From: Ariolimax columbianus
Taxonomy: Eukaryota; Mollusca; Gastropoda; Stylommatophora; Arionidae
Direction of reading: 5' to 3'
DNA: 64,000 nucleotides
NCBI GenBank assembly: GCA_036924085.1
Contig: JAVGWX010000002.1
Location: forward strand, 87,439,704-87,503,703
In this document: positions 22,636 through 34,042 of the stretch, in pieces
How positions within the stretch are numbered: position 1 is the stretch's first letter
How the letters are laid out: each line of letters opens with the position of its first letter
Translations under genes and position numbers: made by a program
The notes under the pieces: model-generated
Told to the model about the DNA's origin: nothing
The model's input: the letters and a program-made list of their open reading frames with translations, nothing else
Databases searched by the model: none

Positions 22636-22895
22636 AAAGCGGGGACGGGGTGGGCTGGTGGTTAACTGACACGGCTCACAACCGAAGGTGCTGGGATCGA
22701 TCCTCATCATGGCACCGGCCGTCACTCCGGGTGAGCAAACTCTTAGAAAATGCAGGAGGAAGCGGACTCTTACATAAAAGGCATGCTGAAGTCGGATGCA
22801 CTGGTCTGACAGGCGCAAAATAAAAACCACAGTGCAACGCACACGACCTTGCGGAATAGATAAATAAGGCGAACGCAAAAACAAAAACAAAACAA
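22636..22895 (+). mobile_element. SINE-B copy 1, tRNA-derived
   Basis: GGGCTGGTGGTTAACTGACA (A box) and GCTGGGATCGATCCTCATCA (B box) are followed by GCAGGAGGAAGCGGACTCTT and GCTGAAGTCGGATGCACTGG, ending in an ACAAAAACAAAAC-type tail. Its sister copy is at 35801-36054. Confidence 0.75.
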
Positions 22896-22934
22896 TAAAA
22901 AAAAAGATGTCGCTAGTGTCAGGCCCAGACCCTT

Positions 22935-23140
22935 CTACACCTCCACGTGATGATCCTGGATAACAGGCTGCAACAGAGCAGACTGGCTAAGGAGAAGGGA
23001 TCGAAGAGGGGAGGCAAACCTGGTTCTCAAAAGTATCTGCTGAAGTCGGATGTTTCGGACCGAAAGGTGCAAATACCGCTATTAAGCTGTAAAATACGAC
23101 ACAACGCATTGCGTTCTTCGGACATCCTGAAACCTGCAAA
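22935..23140 (+). repeat. Dispersed repeat G, copy 1
   Basis: Blocks GATGATCCTGGATAACAGGC, AAGGGATCGAAGAGGGGAGG and GACCGAAAGGTGCAAAT recur at 33505-33715 (-) and 55590-55775 (+). No coding potential is recognised; it is possibly a SINE body. Confidence 0.55.
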
Positions 23141-24555
23141 GCCCTTTTCAGGAATTGGTAGCGGGAGTGTGAGAATCAGCGAAGATGAAGATTATATGTT
23201 TTATGTAGGCCTGTGCTTTCGCTCTGGCATTTCTATTTTGAAGGTCGTGGATTATCCATTTGTACACCTGCTCACAGACTCCATACTTCATTTTATTTTG
23301 TATTTGTTTATTCCGGCTTTCCACACTTTATCGAAGGCTTTTTCTATATCTAGCCATACTGACAGTGTATGGTTATTATCATGGAAATCCTCTTAAATCT
23401 CTTCTGTGAAATATTGTTAGTTGACCCTCCGTTGATTGAAGCCAGCATGTTGTGTTATCATTAAATTGTTTCTCTCCTGGTGCCACATGTCTGGCATATA
23501 CCAGTCTGTCCTTCAGTTTACCTGCGACTTATGTTAATTAATTAGCAAGTAACTGTCACGTTCTGATCTGTCTTTGCCAGATTAACGTTTTTTAAATCAT
23601 GGCTACTTGCTTCAACACTGGCGATCATGTCACTTTTTTCCAGCTTACATTTGTTATTTCTAGAAGTAAATTTCAGTCATTCCTTGAGATTTCTTGTTTT
23701 CAGCGACCTTATAACATCTTATAATCTTTACTGAGTAAATAACGTTATTATGTGCTCCTCTTCTTCAGCTGGTGTTCGTCAAATTGAGTATGTGCCTTCT
23801 TTCATATATCTTCCTTTTTGCTTTTATCTTTGCTTTGTTTATTTTCTACGAAAATATGTATTGAATGCTTTGATGTTTCCAGATTTACATTTTCTTCTAG
23901 TCTGATTTTTTTTGTGCGTGTTTGTTTTGTTTTTTTAATTTTCGTTGTTTAGTGACTTTTCAAGTTTCATAGCTTATACCAATATCTTTGTCTTAGGCTC
24001 ACACATTCTTTCTTTCCAACTGTTTCATTTTTAACATAAATCATAAAATTGATATACTTTGTTGTTGCTTTATTTAGATGGAAATTTCTTTCCGGAGGTT
24101 TGTCTATCTCTGATAATTCTCTGTCATCCGATAGTTCTGTCTGACGTTTGTGCAGATCCTGTGACCAGTGTGGTATGTATTACTTTCTAGCTCTGCTCGG
24201 AATTGATTCCGTTTTTGCTTTAAGGACTAGGCGATTAAACGTTTATTTTTATTTTACATTGTTGTGTATTCCGTTCTGATATCCCTGCAAAATGTATGAG
24301 TTAGTTGTGTATTTGTTTTCAAGTTTGCCTTTCTGTATATATTTCCTTGTAGAGGCTTCTAATGTCACGGTGTATAATTTAGATGAACTCTCAATGTGAT
24401 TGGTTTCCGGTCGCTTCCATATTGTTTTAGCACTAGATTTTGTATTTTGTATGACAGATCTTTTGTTGTCAAGACTAGATCTGGAGCACATGTTTTTCTC
24501 CATAGCCTAGAAAAAACGGATTGGTTGATTTTTTGTTTTAGTCTTAGTCGGTCTC

Positions 24556-24680
24556 TAGATCTACAAGGGTGGTTGCTCTTCTGCAGACCCCTACTCTTGT
24601 GCAGGTCCCAACTCTTGTGCGAGTTGATGGTAGTGGGTAGGTGCATTTCTCTGCTTAGCGGGCTAGGCTCGAGCAGTACA
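24556..24680 (+). repeat. Dispersed repeat D, copy 2 (partial)
   Basis: It carries ATCTACAAGGGTGGTTGCTC, GTGCAGGTCCCAACTCTTGT and CTCTGCTTAGCGGGCTAGGC before CTCGAGCAG. It directly precedes a minisatellite. Confidence 0.6.
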
Positions 24681-24693
24681 ATCTCAGTTTCTA

Positions 24694-25045
24694 GTTGGTT
24701 CTGTCTCGGGAGCGGGTTCTCCAGTGGATGGGTAACTTCTGTCTCGGGAGCGGGTTCTCCAGTGGAAGGCTAACTTCTGTCTCGGAAGCGGGCTCTCCAG
24801 TGGAAGGCTAACTTCTGTCTCGGGAACGGGTTGTCCAGTGGATGGCTATCTTCTGTCTCGGGAGCGGGTTCTCCAGTGGAAGGCTAACTTCTGTCTCGGG
24901 AGCGGGTTCTCCAGTGGATGGGTAACTTCTGTCTCGGGAACGGGTTGTCCAGTGGATGGCTATCTTCTGTCTCGGGAACGGGTTTGTCCAGTGGACGGCT
25001 AACTTCTGTCTCGTGAACGGGTTGTCCAGTGGATGGCTATCCTGT
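24694..25045. repeat. 38-bp minisatellite, about 9 copies
   Basis: The unit is AACTTCTGTCTCGGGAGCGG followed by GTTCTCCAGTGGAAGGCT. Variants GAACGGGTTGTCC and GGATGGCTATC alternate. It starts at the end of repeat D. Confidence 0.92.
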
Positions 25046-26840
25046 TCGTTTCAGGATCGTGAGTGCTGTGTAACTTGAGTGAATATTGCCACCTAGTTAG
25101 TGTGCGTGAAGTAAGGGGTGGGGGGGGGAGGGGGGGGTTCCTTCCAGGTATATTTTTGCCCATCCTTATTGCCTTCTTATTGTCCAGATGTCACTGTTGC
25201 GTAGGCCCATCTTGTTGCCCTAAGTGATAAGCCAACGAGATAGCGCCTAACTGAGGCATGTGTTGACCATAGCTGGTTTTCCGTGGCATTTATTAGAGAC
25301 CAGGTTTCACATCCATATCATTGGGCTGGTAGGACCACTGGCTCGAATTGATCTGGTCGTAGGTTGGTGCCTTTCGTGACGTCTGTTGCCGTCTTTATCG
25401 AGTTGAAGCCAGCACATCCTGCTCCATGGCTCGTGGCTACCTCGGGCTACAGGTTGAGGTCCATGTTGAGGAGTCGGCCAAGATGTTCTGTCTGGTAACA
25501 CAGTGAAGCTCTGGTACTTCAACCGTTTATAATTTCATAGGTAGTCCATTTGGACATCATATGTTGTATACGTTGGGAGTTTCCTGTCACTCCATCATGT
25601 CTGGTCTTGCTATCTCTGTGTGTTGTTCTGTTTGAATTTGTATTTCTTAAACTGGTAGAAGGTTCTGTATTAGAATTAAGATCCTCCTCTATGCCTGCCT
25701 TTATCCACCATTATGATTTATTTTGTGTCCTCTGACTTGGTATATGAGCTGCTTATATGTATATATTAATATCTTTTGGTCATGGATGCAAGCAATGTCG
25801 TTATTCTCAGCATCGAGTCTTGCTGAAAGAGCTTGCTTCTTGTTCATACTTCTTCTGCATTCCGTTGAAGAATGCGTAAGAGTTTTTCTCTGTTTGGGTT
25901 TATGGTCAATAGTTACCTGGCTAGGACTATATATATATAGGAGTATATATACGCTTAGCTGACTGCTTGAACGGAGAACACAACACTTATGGGAATGCCC
26001 CCCCCTGTGTAATGATATTGGTTCCTATATTCAAGAATCAAGTATTTTTCACCTAATATCTGCCCATAACATACCAAGATAGACACACGTAGCATTGGGT
26101 GGGCACCTTCGTAGCTTGGGTTCCGGCATTCCAGTTGTCTAGTAGGACTCCTGAGGTGGAAAGGCACATCTACTGTGCGTGTTATATGCATCTCGGGATC
26201 CAGCGCGAGCTACCTTGCGCCATATTGTACAATTGTATTGTGGTACATGACCCATTTAGCTGGCACATTGTCTTTCGGTAAATCTATTTGTTTAAACTGT
26301 TCTTTACCTTTAACTGGCCCTAGTTTACCTACGGGGCAGTAGATGTGTTTAGGAGTCATAGATTTCCGTCTCTTAAATGAGATACCCGTCAAGCTAGCGA
26401 GTCATATCTACTCGAGAGATATCCGGTTTCCTATGATAGCCTTCGATGCGCCAGTATTTCATTTTCAAGCAGCATGTGAATCATATTTTTTTCAATCCGA
26501 GCTGCCTACTCAAGATGACCAGGACCAAGCACCTAGCTGGTTTTAGGGCATTATATACTCGTCCGTCCCCACAGCTTCTGTTAGAAATGCTACGTGATGG
26601 TCAGGGGTTTGGCATTGCTATCAGAGGCTATATGCCACGCAAGCCTTGGGAACACTTCAATGGATTTTGATAGCACGTCTTCTGCTAGACTCCCGGCTTT
26701 GACAGCATTTAAGACCTCAACAAAGCCTAAGCTTGTCAGCCCGAATTGTTATTGTGTCCTTATATTTTACAATGAGCAATAAAAGTGAATAATTGTAAGC
26801 TTTATCGCCATAACTCAAGGCTCCACTATTGTACATGATA
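25046..26840. other. Unassigned intron sequence
   Basis: It contains a G-rich run at 25116-25138 and short TA repeats near 25930-25950. Small open frames at 26343-26670 show no recognisable domain or splice context. Confidence 0.35.
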
Positions 26841-26888
26841 TATACACTAATTATAGCTGTCCATCGTTGTCGATGAGGACCGCCGACA

Positions 26889-28292
26889 TCATCCTTGCCA
26901 CAGATTTCCCTGTTGGGTGTGGGTGCGCATGTGGCTGAACAGGCCAATGCGAGCACGAAAACATCTGCTACATATCGGGCACACGAGGTTTGTAGAAGGG
27001 GATGGTGTTCCCGCTGTTCGGAATTTCCGCGTCTCGCGTCTGTTCTGGGCTTTCACAACACGGTCATCTTCACCGGCAGCTACATCCGATTTGACTGCGC
27101 TTCTCCAGTCAGATCTGTTTTTCGCAAGACATTCCCAGGTGTCGATGTCTATCTGGCAACTTTTTAGTGAGTCCTTCAGACCATCTTTAAAACGTTTCTT
27201 TGGGCGCCCTCTCTCGCGCCATCCCTCTCTCAGCTCGCAGTAGAGAAGCTTCTTTGGGAGCCGCTCGTCTGACATACGGACGAGGTGTCCGGCCCATCCT
27301 AGTCGTGCTTTTTCTAGCAGTGCATGGATGCTGGGCATGTTAGCCCTCGAGAGAACCTCGATGTCAGTGACACGATCTTGCCATCAAATGTGGAACATTC
27401 GCCTCAGGCAACCTGTGTGGAAGTGGTTTAACCTCATTGCATGTCCAGAGTATACAGTCCAGCTTTCGCAAGCGTATAGTAGGGTTGGAATGATGGTTGC
27501 ACGGTAGACTTTGAATTTGGTCTTGACGCTGATGCCACGACGTGCCCAGACCATCGAGCGCATTCTACCAAAGGCTGTGCTGGTTTTTGCTATTCTGCTT
27601 GCCACCTCATCGTCTAGGCTGACAGATCTCGACAGCGTGCTGCCCAGATATGTGAATTTGTCTACGGCATTCAACGTCTGCCCGTTGACTGTAGTCTCTG
27701 GTTTTGTGTACGGCATGCCTGGTGCTGGTTGGTACATGACCTCTGTTTTTTTGGCATATATGGTCAGGCCAAAATTTTCCCATGTGGCAGAGAACTGGTC
27801 CATTCCAACCTGCATGTTAAGTTCTGAGTTGCTCATTAGAGCGCAGTCGTCAGCAAATACAAGTTCCCTGATTATGTCGCCAGCCACTTTGGTTTTGGCC
27901 TTCATTCTTCTGGAATTGAGTAACTTGAGATCTGTGCGGTACTTTATGGGTATTCCAAGCTCCAATGATCTGAAGGCGTCTGTCATCGTGGCCGCGAACA
28001 TCATGCTGAACAAAGTCGGGGCGAGTACACATCCTTGTTTTACTCCGTTTTATACTAGAAACGTTTTAGAGATTGCACCGCTGTCCAGTACACGAGCACA
28101 CATGCCTTCGTGTAGCTGTTTCATCATTGTTATGAACTTGTTGGGGCAGCCAAACCTAGACATTATCATCCACAGCCCACCTCTGTTTACTGTATCAAAT
28201 GCCTTTGTCAAATCAATAAATGTGGTGTACAAGGCCTGATTTTGTTCTCGACACTTCTCTTGTACTTGGCGAGCGGCAAAAATCATGTCCAC
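26889..28292 (-). pseudogene. LINE-D copy 1: RT palm, C-terminal block and C2H2 finger
   Basis: In one frame with three stops: TTFIDLTKAFDTVNRGGLW, GVKQGCVLAPTLFSMMFA, the catalytic RELVFADDCALMSNSE, FTYLGSTLSRSVSLDDEV, LLYACESWTVY, LGWAGHLVRMSDERLPKK and GRPKKRFKDGLK. The last ~25 residues read CPICSRCFRARIGLFSHMRT followed by H, a canonical C-x2-C-x12-H-x3-H zinc finger. The stops are TAA after KTFLV and two in RMFHI-stop-W-stop. The finger is presumably nucleic-acid binding. Confidence 0.85.
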
Positions 28293-28299
28293 TGTTCCT

Positions 28300-29340
28300 C
28301 TTCCGGCTCTGAATCTACATTGGCTTTCTGGGAGGTGGTGGCTTTGTTCAAGGTGGGTTCTTGAGCCTGTTGAGCAGTAAGCGCGCTAGGATCTTGCCTG
28401 CTACGGAGAGTAGCGATATTCCACGATGATTGTCGCATTCCTGACGGTTGCCTTTTCTTTTGTACAGGTGAACGATTGAGGCGTCCTTTAGCTCCTGCGG
28501 AATTTTACCTTCAGCCCACATGTGACAGAAGAGTTCAGTGATCCTTCTGGTGAGGGATGGGCCAGCTGTCTTATATACCTCTGCTGGTATTGCATCAGCT
28601 CCTGAAGCTTTTCCTAAAGATAGTGAACTGATTGCCCTGTCGGAGGACCTCAGTAATTACTTCATCCAACGCCAGGTTCAGTTCCACCTGCGGCATTCGC
28701 CGGATGGCCTCTTCATTTATGGACGATGGGTGGTTTAGTATTCTGAACCTTATCTGTTAGCAGTACCCCATCCGCACTGCGAACTGGAGTATTACTAGAG
28801 GGCTGCGGGCCGTAGAGAGCTTTCAGTGCCTCGTAAAACCGTTTGGTGTCATGACGCTCGACGAACATCTCAATTTCATCAGCTCTTTTGCTGAGCCAGG
28901 AGTCTTGCATATCTCTACACCTGGTCTGGACAGCTTTGCGAGCAGTATTGAAGGCAGCTTTTGCTGCCGGAGATGGTGTGTCCCTGGGGTATTCCCTGTG
29001 CACTTCATGTTTTGCATCGAGAAGGCCTTGTATTTCTAGATCGTTCTCATCAAACCAGTCCTTATGCTTGCGCGTGTGTGGGCCAATGTGTTTAACAGCT
29101 GTATCGTAGAGTGTGTTTCTCAATGATGCCCAGTTCTTTTCGATGTCGTTCTTTTCAAAACGAAGCTCAGACAGTCTACCCTCAAGCTCTTCCTGGAAGC
29201 CTCCTCTCGTGGGTTCGTATTTCAACTGAGAGACATTTAGCCTCCTCGGTGGTTTCTTTCCCTGGGGGGCGCATTTTGGGCTGGATCTTGAAGTTTAGCT
29301 TGGCAATGACAAGTCGATGGTCGGTCCAACATTATGCACC
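28300..29340 (-). pseudogene. LINE-D copy 1: linker and RT N-terminus
   Basis: 28713-29225 encodes a Lys/Glu-rich linker (WFDENDLEIQGLLDAKHEVH). A second frame at about 28380-28690 encodes GKASGADAIPAEVYKTAGPS and the motif CDNHRGISLLSVAGKILARL of the RT fingers. The piece just below 29335 reads WTDHRLVIAKLNFKIQPK, the endonuclease C-terminal histidine motif in a shifted frame. Confidence 0.75.
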
Positions 29341-30390
29341 ACACATGCTCTTCGTTACCATAGCATCCGCTCGATCCCTACGTCTGATGATAATATAGTC
29401 AATGAGGTGCCAGTGGCGGGACCTTGGGTGCATCCATGTGGTTCTATTTCGGACAGGTAGTCGGAAAGCTGTGTTTATAATGAGTAGTTCATTTGCGGCA
29501 CATGTCCTCAGAAGGAGAAGTCCGTTACTATTGCATTTTCCGATACCATGTCTGCCAATGGCTCCCTCCCAGGCTGTATGGTCTGTGCCAACTCTAGCGT
29601 TAAAATCACCGAGGATGATCAGTTTGTCAGATTTGGGGACTGCAGCGATGAGCGCCTCAAGGTCCTCATAAAACTTATCTTTTGTTTCCTGAGGATTTGT
29701 CATTGTGGGTGCGTATGCACTGATGAGTGTTGCATGGCACCCTCCTATAAGGGGGAGACGCAGTGTAATCAGGCGGTCATTAATTCCTCTGGGCATGCTT
29801 GTGAGCTTGTCGACCATGTTAGTCTTGATGGCAAAGCCAACTCCAGCTTCACGGCGTTCTTCTTTGCTGCGGCCGCTCCAGAAGAAAGTATAACCAGCGC
29901 CTTCTTCTGTGATCGGCCCTTCCTCTGCCAGTCGTGTCTCGCTCAGGGCAGCTATGCAGATGTTGTATCTAGCCAGTTCCCTGGCGATCAGTGCTGTCCG
30001 TCGTTCGGGTCTGTTTGCTTTGGTGTTGTCCAGTAGCGTGCGGACATTCCATGTTGCAAGCGTGATGGGTAGTTTTCGTGATCGTTTTCTGCCTGTTCCG
30101 CCGTTGCAGTTTGTGGGCCCTGCCAGTTGCAAGCTGCTAGTCAGGGTGTGATCTGTAGGGTGATGTCGTGAGTTGCGCAATGTGTTTATAGTGAGGGAGA
30201 TGTGCGCAGGATCTTCCTCACTCTCTCGTCCGGACTCAACATGTTCTAGAGGCAAGACATTGTCAAGACTTCTAGTGAAGGGTTCGGATGCAGACAGTAT
30301 GGTGTCAGCGTGTGCCTCATTATCTCGGTAGCCCTTCCCTTCTCTTTTATCGCTGGGGTGGAGCTTTGAGGTATCAGTTTCTGAGTGCAT
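29332..30390 (-). pseudogene. LINE-D copy 1: endonuclease domain with long N-terminal extension
   Basis: This 352-residue frame has a polar, unrecognised N-terminus (~1-105). An APE endonuclease follows: ITLATWNVRTLLDN, IAALSETRLAEEG, LISAYAPTMTNPQ, LIILGDFNARVGTDH and HLIDYIIIRRRDR. All expected metal and catalytic residues up to the last motif are present. The final TDH motif lies in another frame after a shift near 29335. The first ATG (30390) is followed by plausible coding sequence, but the true start is unproven. Confidence 0.85.
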
Positions 30391-30450
30391 TTGTTTGTGT
30401 ATTCTTCTTCCACCTCTCGTTCCTCTGGTCTTCCGCCTTGATTATATACT

Positions 30451-31404
30451 TGTGAGTTCCGATGCCTCCTCGGTTAAGTGTAGATGTAGATCTGAGTTTG
30501 AAGGGACGTAGTGTGCTGATCGAAGCGCTATGAGCTCCTTTCTGAAGTACCGTATGTTTGACGGGGTCAGGATGACCTCCTACGTTTCAGTGTTCATGCT
30601 TCGTTATCTGGGTCACGATACAGCACGGAGCGACACTAGCCTTTGACCGGGTCAAGTTTCGGCCACGCTTTGTCAAATCGAAACTGTGCACATTAGTCTA
30701 CCTTTCAGGACTAAAAATACACTGTTATATACTTCGTTGCATTGCTTCTTTCACATTAGTATACTTAAATTCACAAGTCGGCACATTTATATCCAGGAAT
30801 CACGTTAATAGTCCGAGAGTTATCATAGAAAATACAAAACAAAACACCGTTTCATCAAGAGGGAAATCGACTGCGACCATGTCCGGCGCCATCTTGACCC
30901 TAACACTAGTGACATAATAATTACTACTAGCAGCATGTCCATTTTCTCACTCGGCGCTACGGACTCATTAGGACGGATTTCGTCGACCAATGCGGATGTT
31001 GCTTTACTGCTGCCATTTTTATCGGCTCTGTTTTTTTTTCCTCTAAACAAAACAAGGGAAATAACTTCACCTTTCTCTGAATCATAAATTTTGTCTACTT
31101 CCTTACTAAATTAAAACAAGGGAGACAACTTCCGCGTTCTCTCCCACATAATTGTTGTCTACCTTTTTACTGATTCCAAAACATTGCTTAACAACATTTC
31201 GAGAAAAAGCTATGTATTTCGCAACATTCTCAGGCGCGCATGACGTGTAAGGGGCACAGTAGCTAGAGCGATTGTATCTGATAGCAAAGGCATGGATATT
31301 AGATCTCGTCGAAACATTTCAGACTCGATCAATCAAAACCTGTGCTGCCTCCCGATGGAGCATGTGTCTTCAACAAATACACTCGGACTTTATTTTTTGT
31401 GCAA
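30451..31404. other. Unassigned; possible LINE-D 5' UTR then AT-rich intron
   Basis: No domain or repeat was recognised. The first 200 bp may belong to the LINE-D 5' UTR. Confidence 0.35.
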
Positions 31405-31790
31405 CTTTTCAGTAGATCAACTCACGTCGGCCTCGGGTGCTGGAGGTCGCCGGTTCAAATAAAGATGGGAATCGGGATTTTTTCACTTGAACTTTCTGGT
31501 ATTTCCCCGGATTTCCGGGTAGCAGAGATCGGACGTCCGTGTACAGTGTCGCGCACGTTAAAATTCCCTTGCAGTTGGAAATCGAAAACCGTGGGATTAA
31601 CGGCCCCTGCATGGGCAATTCAAAATGATGTTACAAATCTAGCCAATCTATTACGGGATCCTCGCCGTTGCACCGAAGTTCTTGCATTGGACTGATATTC
31701 TCACACAATATGAAGAAGAACATAATACTTTGGAGTTAAACCACGTACAATGACGTTGATTCTTCGACTGAACTAAACTTAACGTCTTCG
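31405..31790 (+). mobile_element. Candidate SINE with pol III-like head
   Basis: GGTCGCCGGTTCAAATAAAG resembles a B box. It is followed by GTGTCGCGCACGTTAAAATT and a tail GATTCTTCGACTGAACTAAA that recurs at 10835. Boundaries are uncertain. Confidence 0.4.
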
Positions 31791-32077
31791 CAGTCTCTTC
31801 TATATTTGCTTCAAGCCCTCTTCTACCTTAACGTGTAGGCCTGCCTCTACTCGTTTGCCTCTGGAGTTCCGGAACAAAGACTGTCTAGTAATACTATCAA
31901 CAACTTCATGACCCGCCAAACGTCAACTATACCATTATTGCCAATGTTTGATGGGATTTCACTTTCCCAGTTTGATATAAGAGTATATTTATTTATAATT
32001 GTTTTGGTGCCTTCATACGTTATTGCTGTATTGTATTTCTTTCAAGAATTGTGTTTTTTTTTAATTAATTTTTTCAG

Positions 32078-32252
32078 CCCTTGCAGAAAGAGCGTGGCAC
32101 AGAGCCTCCTGGGAGAGTTTACCGGCAGGAGAGAAGCGCGATCAGGAGCAGAAAGATGATTGGTCGTCATTTGTTAGAGCTGTCGGTTATAGGGAGCTGG
32201 GAAGACTGAACAAACTGAATGTTACCTATAGAGTCCCGCCTCCTGGAGCAAT
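32078..32252 (+). CDS. Hexosaminidase module 1, exon after the barrel
   Basis: Strong acceptor (TTAATTTTTTCAG) and donor AT|GTAAGT bracket 175 nt, phase 1 in and phase 2 out. The translation, joined to the previous exon, is (A)LAERAWHRASWESLPAGE, a polar stretch, WSSFVRAVGYRELGRLNKL and VTYRVPPPGA(I). LAERAWH is the signature just after the GH20 barrel, and VPPPGA opens the C-terminal chitobiase-type domain. The exon lies after a 23.6-kb intron. Confidence 0.95.
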
Positions 32253-32614
32253 GTAAGTTGTGGTTGGTCAGCTATTTAAAAGTAATAGACTACGAAACAA
32301 ATGAAAACATTCGAAAAATGGTCGGTACTACGTCTTGCACAAGGCACATTTCCAGCAGGAAAAAAAAACATGCCAGTCCCAAGAGACTCTTCAACTACCA
32401 TTCACAGTTTGCAATGTTGGTAGATATAGCTGCAGGGTAGGAGGGCGACAAGTGGATATAAAACATTAGAGTGATTGTGAATTTGTGAATCTTAATTCGT
32501 CAATAAATTTCTAAAGATTTTACAGTTTCATTGGTTGAAAATCAACAGATATCAGACTGCTGTTCCTCTTTGGTCTTTGTCACAAAACAGCATCTGTTAT
32601 ACTACGTGTAGAAT

Positions 32615-33150
32615 ATTAAACATAGGAGCAAGCAAGTGATAGTCAAACTGTATATAGCATTAGTTCGACTTAGATTGGAGTACTGTGTACAGGTCTGGAG
32701 TCCTTATCATAGAGGGGATATAAATATGCTGGAAAGGATACAAAAAAGAGCGACAAAGCTGACAGAATTACATTTATGAGAAAACTCAGAAAAACCGGCC
32801 TACAATGTCTAGAAGAGAAAATAATTCGAGTTGACTTAATACAGGTGTATAGGACGATCACAGGAATGGATAAATTAGACTATAACAAGTTGTTTTTTTA
32901 AACATACAGCCCAAGAACAAGAGGGCATAGCTACAAATTAACTAAAGAGAGGTCTAGATTAGATATTAGGAAATATTTTTTTAGTCAGAGAGTGGTGAAT
33001 GCTTAGAATGTATTGCCACAGGAGTTAGTGGAGGCAGGGACAGTTAATGCATTTAAGAATAAATTGCATGCGCATAGCTTTTAGAGCAAGGTAATGTAAA
33101 TGAAATTGGTTGTGTACAGACTCTGCAGAGTCTTCTAAACCAGTAAGTAA
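32615..33150 (+). mobile_element. LINE-B copy 2: CR1-like 3' end
   Basis: YIALVRLRLEYCVQVWSPYH, RGDINMLERIQKRATKL and LDIRKYFFSQRVVNA in shifting frames match LINE-B at 9690. The 3' end ...TCTTCTAAACCAGTA is interrupted by a SINE; TATAAAGACGTTAAG, the rest of the tail, resumes at 33405. Confidence 0.8.
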
Positions 33151-33404
33151 CTCATAGCATTACTGCCGTAGGGGTGTGAGGTGTTAGCGATCTCACATTT
33201 CATAGGCCCGGCTGTATGAGGGCGGTAGCCATCTCCTCTCCCTCGCCGCTTTTACTTCTAGGGCTGAACTGGTACTCATTTCAGGCTGGGTCAACCCGGG
33301 AGCCATTGCGGTCTAAAAAAACACTACCGCCTCAACTGGGGAATGAACCCAGAACCACTCAGATGCGAAGCTTGAGCGCTAACCCCTGCGCTACGCTGCT
33401 CCCA
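33146..33404 (-). mobile_element. SINE-A copy 1, tRNA-derived, inserted in a LINE-B tail
   Basis: On the minus strand: GCGTAGCGCAGGGGTTAGCG (A box), GGTTCTGGGTTCATTCCCCA (B box), CGCCCTCATACAGCC and a TGCTATGAGTTACTT tail. The flanking LINE-B sequence is split between CCAGTA on both sides, a short apparent target duplication. It matches the copy at 60347-60561. Confidence 0.82.
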
Positions 33405-33504
33405 GTATAAAGACGTTAAGTTCAGTTGAGGAACACTTTTGAAGTCCTTAGCAACAGTTTCTTTCTCTCAGTTGTTCGCTCTCAAGTTCCCACTTGCAAG
33501 TCCT

Positions 33505-33715
33505 ACAAAGGCCTTTCCAAGTAGCATGATATAGTTTGGAGAACGGACGGAATGCTTTGTGTCATAGTTAACATTTTGACTGTGACATTTGCACTTTTCG
33601 GTCCAACACATTTTTGGGTACCGATTAAGATTTCCTTCTTCGATCCTTTTTCCTTAGCCAGTCCGCCCTTTTGCAGCCTGATATCTAGGATCACCACATG
33701 GAGATGGAGAAGGAT
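33505..33715 (-). repeat. Dispersed repeat G, copy 2
   Basis: The minus strand carries TGATCCTAGATATCAGGCTG, AAAAGGATCGAAGAAGGAAA and GGACCGAAAAGTGCAAATG, collinear with 22935-23140. Confidence 0.55.
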
Positions 33716-33898
33716 CTTGGCAACTCTTTGGTAGTAGATCGTAACAGCTCATGCACTATCCAGCATCTTGATCACGTCCGTACCTACAATATTTCCAACT
33801 GACATAAAAACGATGCGTTATTTAGATTTGGTATCTCAATTTAAACTTGTTCATGTAAATCCCCTTATATATTACACATGTTTCATATTTACTCCTAG

Positions 33899-34042
33899 AG
33901 TTTCTTACGGACGTCTGCTGACCACACCCCTCTACCCAGACCTAGTGGTTCAGTACAGCTTTGATGCTGGTAATACGTGGCAGGATGCTCAAAACTCGGT
34001 GAGTGTCGGGGACTACAAGAACAGGATCTGGCTGAGGACACG
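33899..34042 (+). CDS. Hexosaminidase module 1, C-terminal domain exon
   Basis: Acceptor ATTTACTCCTAG and donor CG|GTAAGT bracket 144 nt, phase 2 in and out. With the previous exon it reads PPPGAIVSYGRLLTTPLYPD, then LVVQYSFDAGNTW and NRIWLRTR. This is the CHB_HEX_C type beta domain, usually ending chitobiases with the pattern L-R-T-R-S-x-D-G-x-x-x-S-R. If the donor is not used, the next codon is TAA, so the protein could end at ...WLRTR. However, family members normally extend about 10-20 residues further, which favours splicing to 38782. Confidence 0.93.

Larger units (their letters stand above)
22000..24660 (-). mobile_element. Old I-group LINE, heavily degraded and interrupted
   Basis: Minus-strand pieces in order are endonuclease end (CAPDLVLTTKDLSYK, GSDRKPITLRVHLN) at 24365-24500, RT with WLDIEKAFDKVWKAG near 23340, and LLYTGNVRPILEY near 22130. 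Stops and shifts are everywhere. Two younger repeats (22636-22895 and 22935-23140) split the RT region. Confidence 0.65.
26850..30450 (-). mobile_element. LINE-D copy 1: nearly complete APE-type LINE with C-terminal zinc finger
   Basis: From 30390 down to 26889 the element encodes an N-terminal low-complexity region, an APE endonuclease, an RT with FADD, a LINE C-terminal block and a C2H2 finger. It ends near 26855 with the family tail motif GATGGACAGC (minus strand). Few lesions are visible: a frameshift near 29335, another in the region 28600-28740, an in-frame TAA at about 28049 and two stops near 27380. It is the best preserved LINE here. The clade is probably in the L2/CR1 assemblage, but I cannot settle it. 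Other copies are at 14650-14835 and 56535-57195. Confidence 0.88.
8504..32077 (+). other. 23.6-kb intron of the hexosaminidase gene
   Basis: Bounded by GTAAGT at 8504 and TTTTTTCAG at 32077. Nearly all recognisable content is transposon debris, listed separately; no additional host exon was identified inside it. The two flanking exons are consecutive in the protein family (LLA|LAERAW), so no coding sequence is missing. Confidence 0.85.
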
